13,029 bases of DNA. Source: Botryococcus braunii (lineage: Eukaryota > Chlorophyta > Trebouxiophyceae). Made by a program: the position numbers and the translations under genes. The notes below the pieces were generated by a model. That model made no database searches. It saw nothing but the letters and a program-made list of their open reading frames with translations, and was not told where the DNA came from. Below, one piece after another: positions 5,867 to 13,029 of the stretch. Within the stretch, counting starts at the first letter, position 1, and each line of letters opens with the position of its first letter. The DNA is taken from assembly GCA_002005505.1 (NCBI GenBank), contig KV908338.1, positions 1,095,659 to 1,108,687 of the forward strand, read 5' to 3'.

Positions 5867-8298
5867 TGCGCAGGCAGCTCCTGGCCGTTGCAGGAGCAGG
5901 TGAAAGCAATATTTTCTTCAGCTGCAACAAGGTTTAAGGCGGACCCAATCTTCACCAGTGTGTGTTGGGCGTCTACGGATTTGGGAGAAAATAAGTCATC
6001 ACAAGCATCAACAAACTTAGGAAATTTTGGGTTTTTACTGAGTTTTACCAATCCAGCAAGAGTAGTTGTGATTACAGAGTTTGCAATTCTGCTCTCCGGC
6101 TGATGGAAAAACAAAGGTGGCTGCTGCACGGGCGCGCGAGGCTGCTCGCGGTCCGCTGGCCTGAAGTTCTCGGCTCTATGAGGCCGCCTATTGTTCATGG
6201 CATAACAGTTAGGTGGTGCAGTGTCATATGAGGTACCAGACATGGGGCCAACACCTTGCAGCATATTGCACAGGATTTCATTAATTTCTTCATTATCACA
6301 TGTGAGTGTGGTGGATGGATTTGCACTAATAGGCTTTGCAGGAGTCGCAACAGAAGCTAAGTCTGAGGCAAATATTGGACCAGAAGCATATGGAAAGGAA
6401 AGGGTATCATACTGTCTGCCGGTCACTGCCCTTGCTTCTTTTAAAAGGTGTTCCGCGTGCAAGTGTCTCATGCACAGTGCATGGTTTGCGATCTCTTTGC
6501 GTGTTTCTCCTGGTGTCATCTGTGCACCCACATGCTCACAAGGGAGAGGCTGGCTCTCCTTCATTCTCAGTAGGTCATTGATGTCAATAGCCCAATTTAC
6601 AAACCTAGGATTGGGCCAAGATGAATCCTGAACAAGAGCTAACACATCTAAATGATGACGAGTCAGCTGAACTTGAGGTGCTACAGTCACTACCACACTT
6701 TTATTGTTTACAACTGAACGAGTTGTGATCATCCTATGGGTTGGTAGACAGGTAGCATCTACTGCAACATAATCGTTAGTGTGGGGAGTGCGCTGCCAAA
6801 TTGGTTCGAGCGTGCTCATGAATTCAGCATTAAACCTTGCCATGTGAGTCTCGTTAAGATTATTCGGTGGTTGCTGTAATCTGGGCATAAATTCTGATGA
6901 GCCTGATTTAATCATTCCGTTAGGATAATAAACGTCAGCAGGCTGCACACTATCCCCACTAGGCCAACCAGTGTGTGCTGCCGGCCTGGGCAAATGTTCT
7001 GGCCAGTAGGGAGGTTTATCGAACGTGTGGATAGTGGGATCAAATAGTGCAAACCTCCATGGCCATGTCCATCCCTTCTGCCGTTCTGCCAGACGGGTCG
7101 AATCAGGGAGCGGTAAGGTCCAACACTCATTACTATACAAAGGTACGTGTTTAAATGCAGTGGCATGTACTGCCTGCTGATTAGCAGTACTGCCAGTGGG
7201 CTGCTGCACATGAGCTACAGGCTGAACAAATCGAGTACTAGCAGGACCCCTGTGATAATTTTCATAATTCATCAGCTCCAAAGGTGTCATCAGATGCTTA
7301 CCTTTGTCTACTCTCGGCTGTTCCGGAGGAGTCTGCACACATGGTGCTGCAGATGGGATCTGACCAAGTGAATTTACCAGTGGTGCTGGTCCAAGACCTT
7401 TTACTGCAGGCAACTTGACTTTCCAGACATACTTCCGCTTCTCCGTCTTTACTGCAGCTACAGTACTGGGCTTCCGCGGTGACGTCCGGCTCTTGACAGC
7501 CGGCTTTGGCTTGCGGATTACTTTACGAGGACCAGTGGTCCTTGCTTCATAAGCACGGTTAGTGGCTGCTTGCTTAACACTCACATCCAAACCGCATAAA
7601 AACATACTTTCAGTGACAGGCATAGAGCCAACAGGTAACCTGGGGTACTGCTCCCCTACTGGCGTGGGAGGTACCGGTAAAACGTCACTGACAGGAACGA
7701 CATCCAAATCCAGAGAAGGGGTAATCACCTTTCTCTTCCTTACATTACCAGCTTGGGTTGCAGGAACATACTCAGCAAATTTTCTGTTATCAATGGTAAC
7801 AGGAACAAAACCTTCACTTACCACGGGGTCATTCTTTCTCTTCTTCAACGTCTCGGACTCGGGCTCCAGGTCACAAATATTTACATCAAGGTCAGAGTCA
7901 GCTTCAGGCTCAGACTCGTCTGAAACATGTAGCTGAAGCATAAAGGACCATGGGGACTTCTCTTGGAAACCCTGGTTATAATTGACCTGTGAACCTCTGC
8001 CAGATCCACGACCTCTCCCACGATAATTGTGGTTTCGTCCATCGTTAAACTGCTTCTTGTCCTTGTCATTCTCTCCCTGCATGTTGTTAGTTCTACCTGC
8101 ACCTTTACTGTCAGCCTTTTTAAAGTGTTGGTTTGTGGCATACTCTGCGTCAGAGTCAAGGGCCCAATTCATTAAATGAGCAAAAGTGATGGGATTAGGG
8201 TTATCATGTGCCTGCATAGCTACATGCATCGTGTTCCACTTGTCCCTAACAAAAGCACGGTGTTTCTCTGACATGTTATTAATTATCATGTCAAAGGT
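5779..8298 (-). CDS. Gag polyprotein, main part (exon 2)
   Basis: This is a long minus-strand frame, 836 residues from the ATG at 8287-8289, or 840 codons from a possible splice acceptor at 8298. Residues 1-58 (MIINNMSEKHRAFVRDKW to NQHFKK) look like the C-terminal part of a gag capsid domain. Residues 85-99 form an RG/RGG box (NYRGRGRGSGRGS), followed by an acidic stretch (about 123-146) and a KKRK basic cluster (149-152). A long low-complexity, Pro/Thr/Lys-rich region follows. A more ordered C-terminal block (ANSVITTTLAGLVKLSKNP onward) ends at the homopolymer. No CCHC zinc knuckle is visible, so the RG box probably serves RNA binding. The product would be the structural shell of the retrotransposon particle. 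In-frame TGA just upstream of 8298 means the N-terminal half must come from 9250-9981. After the 14-G run the frame reads 24 odd residues to a stop, probably an artefact of a shift. Confidence 0.8.
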   Translation of the reverse strand, partial: TFDMIINNMSEKHRAFVRDKWNTMHVAMQAHDNPNPITFAHLMNWALDSDAEYATNQHFKKADSKGAGRTNNMQGENDKDKKQFNDGRNHNYRGRGRGSGRGSQVNYNQGFQEKSPWSFMLQLHVSDESEPEADSDLDVNICDLEPESETLKKRKNDPVVSEGFVPVTIDNRKFAEYVPATQAGNVRKRKVITPSLDLDVVPVSDVLPVPPTPVGEQYPRLPVGSMPVTESMFLCGLDVSVKQAATNRAYEARTTGPRKVIRKPKPAVKSRTSPRKPSTVAAVKTEKRKYVWKVKLPAVKGLGPAPLVNSLGQIPSAAPCVQTPPEQPRVDKGKHLMTPLELMNYENYHRGPASTRFVQPVAHVQQPTGSTANQQAVHATAFKHVPLYSNECWTLPLPDSTRLAERQKGWTWPWRFALFDPTIHTFDKPPYWPEHLPRPAAHTGWPSGDSVQPADVYYPNGMIKSGSSEFMPRLQQPPNNLNETHMARFNAEFMSTLEPIWQRTPHTNDYVAVDATCLPTHRMITTRSVVNNKSVVVTVAPQVQLTRHHLDVLALVQDSSWPNPRFVNWAIDINDLLRMKESQPLPCEHVGAQMTPGETRKEIANHALCMRHLHAEHLLKEARAVTGRQYDTLSFPYASGPIFASDLASVATPAKPISANPSTTLTCDNEEINEILCNMLQGVGPMSGTSYDTAPPNCYAMNNRRPHRAENFRPADREQPRAPVQQPPLFFHQPESRIANSVITTTLAGLVKLSKNPKFPKFVDACDDLFSPKSVDAQHTLVKIGSALNLVAAEENIAFTCSCNGQELPAQGGGGGVLPCWCSHPQSDQCRDGATYCRA
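5852..5865. repeat. 14-base C/G homopolymer at the gag frame end
   Basis: Fourteen C residues on the plus strand (G on the coding strand) sit inside gag. The gag frame reads Gly5 through it and stops 24 codons later, while the neighbouring frame continues for about 80 codons toward protease. Removing one base fuses the two. Homopolymers this long are slippage-prone in replication, transcription and sequencing. Confidence 0.9.
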
Positions 8299-8340
8299 CT
8301 TGTAAAGTCATCCGAATTGTTTGCACCGATGAAAGTGCTA

Positions 8341-8440
8341 GTATGGTCCGAACACCATACCATATACTGTGCGAGCCTACGAGGCTACACCCAGTACCAA
8401 TGTACCGCCCGGCACGTGCGGGGACGAGCCCCGGCACCGT
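8341..8440. other. Cluster of three hairpins
   Basis: Three inverted repeats lie close together. GTATGGT (8341-8347) pairs with ACCATAC (8354-8360). AGCCT pairs with AGGCT across a 3-base loop near 8375-8387. GTGCGGGG pairs with CCCCGGCAC across ACGAG near 8416-8437, with one bulge. The last is markedly GC-rich compared with its surroundings. They lie inside the gag interruption next to an LTR-like junction. They may be R/U5 RNA structure of a nested element. Confidence 0.4.
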
Positions 8441-8453
8441 CTGCCTACCGGCG

Positions 8454-8473
8454 CGCTACATTCTCCCCCTCCT
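8454..8473 (-). mobile_element. PPT–LTR junction-like remnant of a second element
   Basis: On the minus strand a near-perfect polypurine tract (AGGAGGGGGAGAA, 8473-8461) is followed directly by TGTAGCGCGCCGG. This is the arrangement found at the 3' LTR start of many Ty3/gypsy elements: a purine tract and then TG. The following 150 nt, GC-rich with hairpins, would be the LTR remnant. No second LTR copy or target duplication is seen, so this is a fragment at best. Confidence 0.4.
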
Positions 8474-8651
8474 AGGTGACCAAGCTCCTGCGAGGTCCTA
8501 AGAGGAGATGTCTAGAGAGTTGCTTTTATGCCTTATGTGAGAAGACACCCTAGAGAATCGCTTCAACGCCTCGTGGAACTTGTAGCGCAACCATCAGCCA
8601 AAGGCCGTCATCATATGGTCACTCCCCTATGGGGTACACAGCTCTCACCTC

Positions 8652-8725
8652 CCAACGTAAGCCTCATCTCTCTTTCTCTTCTCACTATCCAGCGTAAGCT
8701 TCCTCTCTCCCTCTCTCCTCCCCCC
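8652..8725. repeat. Imperfect 37-bp tandem repeat, pyrimidine-rich
   Basis: CCAACGTAAGC (8652-8662) and CCAGCGTAAGC (8689-8699) start two similar units about 37 bp apart. Each continues into a C/T-rich tail. The repeat is within the non-coding gag interruption. A partial duplication is the simplest explanation. Confidence 0.4.
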
Positions 8726-8739
8726 AAAGACACGTTGCC

Positions 8740-8760
8740 CACCACGAGGCCCACGTGGTG
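8740..8760. other. Perfect 7-bp-stem hairpin
   Basis: CACCACG (8740-8746) and CGTGGTG (8754-8760) form a perfect inverted repeat with a 7-base loop that includes half of a CACGTG core. It lies in non-coding sequence of the gag interruption, and its role is unknown. Confidence 0.4.
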
Positions 8761-9249
8761 AACGGGTCTATGGACCAATGCCAGGCAAGGAGCAGAGGCA
8801 ACTGGGCCAGGCAGACAAAAGAAGTGTCTAATGTGCCGCAACACAAAAGAACAAATCCTTCATTAAGCAATGATGGAAGCAAAACCAGCATGCAAAGCTC
8901 AATCCACATTTATGGCATTTTCCAACGGCCCCATAAATGCAGTACTAAGCAAACCGAGCACTAAAAGAGACTGTGAAAATAGAAAGCATTTTCAGCTCCA
9001 TGCTACTCGGCGCCAATCAACAAAGCAAGACCTCGTCATATCCGTGTAAGATCGGCATCCGGAAAAGTTGACACTTTACCACCGAAACCCCAACGATATG
9101 CTCGAAACACCAAAGTTTCATTAAGGCAATGCAAGTTGAAAAACAATTGCAAAGGATTAGCAACCCAAAGCAAACCAAACAAGGGGAAGCGCACACTCAC
9201 CAGGTTTTTCAGGTAGACCAACCCAATGTACATAGCCAATGTCCCTTAC

Positions 9250-9981
9250 CTCTTTCATGTACTCAGCTGCGGGTTGATTGTCCCGTTGTTTCTTCGCTCG
9301 TAGTGCAGCCAGATGTGCACGGAAGTCCGGGCTAAACAATCTCGTTAGTACTGAAAATAAGTCATGAACATCAGACAGCATTCGATTCGCAACAGCAGAG
9401 TCAATTGTCAAAGCCACCTCATTATTATGCCTAGCAGCCTTCTTTACAGCATCAAGTATCTCAGCAGCAGACATACCTGCAGCATCTTGTCTAATGATTA
9501 CCTTGACATTATCGATCCACAATGCGATAGAAGTGCCTTTCACCAACGGCGGAAGTCGCTCTGATAGCATTTTCCGTCGTGTGGACTTCTCCTGTGCTGT
9601 GGGAATACTGCTGACTACTGCTGGCCTCTGACTCCTTGCTGCCATGCTGAGCTGGTCTTGAATCTGTTGATCTTTTGAGTTTAAAGATTTGTTCATTGCT
9701 CTCACAATACCCTCGATAATATGCACAGTTTCATTACCCACATCAGCACTCGACCTTAGAGAATTTGCAAAACGCTGGGCCTCCTCTGGACCACAACCCC
9801 TTTCTATCATTTGCACAATAGAAGGCAGTTTTGCAGCTAGCATAGGGTCATCTTGTATAATTTGAAGGGAGGTATGAATGGACGGCAGTGTTGGTGTGCC
9901 TGGTGCTTGCCTGAGCTGCCCTGTCCTAGGTGTTTGCACATCCTCTTCAACGTTGACCTCGAAGCCACCGTCAAAGTCCAT
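9250..9981 (-). CDS. Gag polyprotein, N-terminal part (exon 1)
   Basis: This is a 244-codon minus-strand frame from the first ATG (9979-9981) to a donor-like GAG|GTAAGG. Without splicing it would run on to a stop at 9157. The N-terminus is acidic (MDFDGGFEVNVEEDV). A helical region follows (about residues 40-110). Residues 142-244 resemble a retrotransposon gag/capsid domain: LPPLVKGTSIALWIDNVKV with W155, then LTRLFSPDFRAHLAALRAKK and NQPAAEYMKE, matching the family pattern of W, hydrophobic helices and a final EY. It should supply the first part of the particle capsid, completed by 5779-8298. A good acceptor-like sequence (TTTGTTCTGCCTGTCAG, AG at 9984-9983) lies immediately before the ATG, which supports this start and suggests a spliced leader. 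I call gag from context as well as composition. Confidence 0.7.
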
Positions 9982-9982
9982 A

Positions 9983-11074
9983 CTGACAGGCAGAACAAAC
10001 TTTACACAACAACACGTAGCAGTGTCCTTAACCAAGCTCAAGTACCAAACCCTTGCATGATCAAAGACTCACTCACTTCTCGGTTGTCTAAAAAATGCTC
10101 TACTCGCCCTCTCGTCAATTATATGTGTGTCAAATGTTAACAAAATTTTCACTCAAACGCTCAAAATGTAAAGATGTACCGACTTAAACAGCTGCTATCC
10201 TGTACTCAGACGACACCTGTACGGCTGCAGTTCCCAAAAGCCATCACTTCGTCTTACGCTTCAGACTGCCCGCAACTCTACGTTCACTCTCCTGGTTTCG
10301 GCAACAGACAATTAGTCCATTAAGTTAGTTGGCATGCCCTTTAAATGGGAGGACATCAGTGCGCGAACCTTATCAGGGCTCGGACCTTAGAAACGGGATC
10401 CCGACCAGCTCAACATAAACTGATCAAGTCACTGCACCATTCTAATGGTCCACACTATTGACCTCACTCCCCAGGACTTACAGCACAGATACAAATGTAC
10501 AAAGGAAACGTGCAGGATCTTGCACCGGCACTTGCTTACTCCTCAGGAGGTTATCGTACGAGCCCAAAAAGACGCGGGACAGTCTGAAACTCCAAACAAA
10601 GCTTCAACTTCTCAAAGGAACTACACTCACATAACAGATTCTCAATCTGAGCTACACAAGGACAACGCTGGCGGACCTCGGAGACTCCGATGGAAGCCTC
10701 GACAAGGTGAAAGGAAGATATTAAACACTCAACACACGGTGAGAAAACGGCAGGTACTTAAGTGAATGAATCTCAACCGCTGCAAGGTTGGTCTACTTAA
10801 GTAATGATACTAGGAACTGGCGCGCGATGCGACCAAGCTCGAAAGTGCCCGAAAGTCGATCTGATACCGGGCCAAGTCAAACGGAAATGAAAATGCTGCA
10901 CCTAAAGCAAGGTTACAAGCAAGATGTGTGCATTATAGCTACACTTTGGCAACCACATCGTATACCTATCCATTGTCTGCACTCCCCGGTGGGCGTCCCC
11001 TAACACGGATCTACGCTACAGAGGTATCGAAGGGAATGTGAGGCCCCTTAGCACTCACTGCGAATATGATTTAC
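9983..11074 (-). other. 5' leader region, possible leader intron
   Basis: About 1.1 kb lies between gag and the candidate primer-binding site, and I see no supportable gene in it. On the minus strand a donor-like ACAAAG|GTAAAT begins at 11074, and a pyrimidine-rich acceptor ends at 9983, right before the gag ATG. Removing this would leave a leader of about 70 nt after the primer-binding site. Plus-strand frames such as 10445-10765 have no recognisable protein character. The intron is inferred from consensus only. Confidence 0.35.
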
Positions 11075-11125
11075 CTTTGTTTTGGAGTTGGCGCTGGCTG
11101 TCGGCTGTTCGACTAAGGGATGCAA

Positions 11126-11146
11126 CGAATCCCGCCTGTGCTACCA
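11126..11146 (-). promoter_or_regulatory. Candidate tRNA primer-binding site
   Basis: On the minus strand this begins TGGTAGCACAG. Its complement reads as a tRNA 3' end: the last T-loop bases CGAAT, a T-stem arm CCCGC, a seven-base acceptor strand CTGTGCT, discriminator A, and then CCA. CCA is added after transcription in eukaryotic nuclear tRNAs, so its presence argues for a primer-binding site rather than a tRNA gene fragment. The first bases resemble sites for initiator tRNA-Met, but the tRNA is not assigned. It lies upstream of gag in the right orientation. Confidence 0.5.
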
Positions 11147-11285
11147 AACCAAACACAAGGATTACTTACAACGAGAATGTCCTCCTAGCTTACTTAGCTG
11201 TAACAAGTCTAACGTAGCTTACGGATGAACACAAACGCCTTTTTGGTGGGAAGTCTATAGCAAGATCGTCCCAGGCATGAAATCT

Positions 11286-11399
11286 GAATGGCTGCTCAGC
11301 CAAACGGACTGGATGTGCCTGGCTGTTCACGTGATCACCGTGACCACCGTTATTCACGTGGGCGATCACTAAACACATATCATGGTTTAACTCACGACA
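11286..11399 (-). repeat. 114-bp direct repeat, right copy (terminal-repeat-like)
   Basis: This is identical to 633-746 over 114 bases, and it sits upstream of the primer-binding-site candidate on the element's sense strand. On that strand it starts TGTCGTGAG. CACGTG occurs at 11328-11333 and 11355-11360. About 140 bp of sequence separate it from the primer-binding-site candidate, and that sequence has no counterpart beside the left copy. A simple LTR pair does not predict this. Confidence 0.75.
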
Positions 11400-11836
11400 A
11401 CTATACTAACAACCGAACGTTTCAAGGGTAACAACACAAGACCACCCTATCCCTCGCTTCCCCGGGCCACATTAAGGAGCTGTGCCACGGCCACCTGCTA
11501 CACCGCATGTTCCCATATGGAGCTGGGGGGAGATGATGGGTACGCAACAACTATCTGATCCTTACTACATTGCATTTTGACATAGGGCTACCTGGCCGGG
11601 AAAGGTTTTTGTTCTTGTTCTTATTTTTGTTCTTGACCTGGTTGTTCTCTTCTTTTCAATCGTTTCTTTTAAAGGGAAAAGTGAAATGTGTCTGTCGTTT
11701 TCTTGGGAAGAGGTTGGGTTCCGGATTCTTCGTTTTGTTTGGGTCTCGGATTCTGGTTACTTGCTTATGTTGGTTGGTCTTGGTTCCTGCTGTAGAGCCT
11801 GTATGTGTGGATTAGTAGGGAGGGTGGGAGGGATAT
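11400..11836. other. No gene seen; T-rich tract
   Basis: I find no supportable gene. A T/C-rich stretch with repeated TTCTTG and TTTTTG words lies at about 11605-11670. The open frame across it gives an FLFLFL-type translation and is composition-driven. Confidence 0.4.
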
Positions 11837-11858
11837 CATTCAGGATCGATCCTGAATG
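11837..11858. repeat. 22-bp perfect palindrome
   Basis: The half-site CATTCAGGATC is followed directly by its exact reverse complement, centred on ATCGAT with no spacer. It marks the boundary between unique sequence and the purine-rich minisatellite to its right. Confidence 0.85.
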
Positions 11859-12058
11859 GAGGGAGTGAGGGAGGAAGGGATGGATTGAGGGAGAGAGGGA
11901 GGGACAGAAGGGGGGGCCAGAAGTGAGGGAGGAAGGGACGGAAGGGGAGAAAGGAGGGAGGGACGGAAGGGGAGAAGGGAGGGAGGAAGGTAGGTAGGGA
12001 AGAAGAGATGGAGAGCGAGAGCGTGAGCGAGGGCGAGGGCGGGAGTGAGAGCAAGAGC
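11859..12058. repeat. Purine-rich degenerate minisatellite (GGGA/GGAA units)
   Basis: About 200 bp are almost entirely A/G on the plus strand, built from GGGA, GGAA and GAGG words. A longer unit starting GGGACGGAAGGGGAGAA occurs at 11935 and again at 11960, a 25-bp period. Polypurine runs of this kind can form triplex or G-quadruplex structures. No gene is visible, and the translated frames are low-complexity. Confidence 0.8.
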
Positions 12059-12064
12059 GCGCGC

Positions 12065-12781
<717 letters not shown>

Positions 12782-12804
12782 TCTCTCTCTCTCTCTCTCT
12801 TCCT

Positions 12805-12856
<52 letters not shown>

Positions 12857-12932
12857 CTCCTCCTCTCTCTCTCTCTCTCCTCTCTCTCTCCTCTCTCTCT
12901 CTCTCTCCACACACACACACACACACACACAC
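12782..12932. repeat. (CT)n followed by (AC)n microsatellite
   Basis: A CT-dinucleotide tract with several TCC interruptions runs to about 12908, then an uninterrupted (AC)12 runs to 12932. A compound microsatellite. Confidence 0.95.
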
Positions 12933-12945
12933 CACACCACTCACA

Positions 12946-13019
<74 letters not shown>
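12946..13019. repeat. 74-base poly-G run
   Basis: Seventy-four consecutive G residues are flanked on both sides by similar CACACCAC sequence. A run this long is rare in genomes and is a known form of sequencing or assembly error. If real it would be strongly quadruplex-forming. The poly-proline frame across it is an artefact. Confidence 0.9.
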
Positions 13020-13023
<4 letters not shown>

Positions 13024-13029
13024 CCACAC

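Larger units (their letters stand above)
8299..9249 (-). other. Intron-like interruption of gag (951 nt)
   Basis: The minus strand has donor AAAGAG|GTAAGG with GT at 9249-9248, and acceptor TTTACAAG with AG at 8300-8299. Both are phase 0, so removal joins the upstream gag frame (ending EYMKE) to the downstream one (TFDMIINNMSE). An in-frame TGA sits directly upstream of the acceptor, and it is the only AG that fits the downstream frame. A second strong donor (CCTG|GTGAGT near 9210) is out of phase with this acceptor. The segment holds no coding region I can support, but it has hairpins and a PPT–LTR-like junction (8461-8473). It may therefore be an intron, or a decayed nested insertion. Confidence 0.45.

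Noticed and set aside
7270..7310. Hammerhead ribozyme-like CTGATGA words on the minus strand
   Set aside because: They lie inside gag coding sequence and the required GAAA core and three stems do not form around them.
10445..10765. 106-codon plus-strand frame in the 5' leader
   Set aside because: No recognisable protein features, antisense to the element, and length expected by chance.
11126..11146. A tRNA gene
   Set aside because: Only the 3' end is present and it includes CCA, with no D-arm or anticodon arm beside it. A primer-binding site fits better.

Overview
The window is eukaryotic nuclear DNA of moderate GC content. It is dominated by one long minus-strand Ty3/gypsy-type LTR retrotransposon that covers roughly positions 1,560 to 11,150 and perhaps 633 to 11,399. 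Candidate splice signals (GTAAGG, GTGAGT, polypyrimidine-AG), long dinucleotide microsatellites and a transposon-rich setting all point to a eukaryote. I cannot place the lineage from the sequence: an alga, another protist or an invertebrate would each fit. No bacterial gene, rRNA gene or complete tRNA gene is visible.

Layout from right to left, which is the element's 5' to 3' direction. A candidate primer-binding site (11126-11146) matches the 3' end of a tRNA including CCA. It is followed by a leader with a possible intron and then gag exon 1 (9250-9981), which is interrupted by a 951-nt intron-like or insertion-like segment (8299-9249). Gag resumes at 5779-8298 with an RG-rich nucleic-acid-binding box and no visible zinc knuckle. 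A 14-G homopolymer ends the gag frame, and a gag-protease linker continues one frame over. The aspartic protease (5066-5662) is in a third frame. Pol (1583-5014, 1143 aa, uninterrupted) has its own Kozak-like ATG just downstream of a strong 3' splice-site-like sequence. It carries RT, RNase H, a PHD finger, an HHCC zinc-binding module, a DDE integrase core and a GPF module. The PHD finger between RNase H and integrase is the most unusual protein feature here.

Downstream of pol is a 500-nt non-coding stretch with short palindromic repeats. Two small unrecognised minus-strand ORFs follow (739-1062 and 268-561) and may be two exons of one gene. A 114-bp perfect direct repeat (633-746 and 11286-11399) brackets the whole element in the same orientation. 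It looks like a terminal repeat but lacks the expected LTR neighbours, so the true LTRs remain unresolved.

The right 1.5 kb is simple-sequence DNA: a 22-bp perfect palindrome, a purine-rich degenerate minisatellite, a 146-bp (AC)n, a (CT)n tract, and a 74-G run at the window edge that may be a sequencing or assembly artefact. Together the gag, protease, RT/RNase H and integrase parts form a replication set. The frame breaks mean this copy is either partly decayed or relies on splicing and frameshifting for expression.
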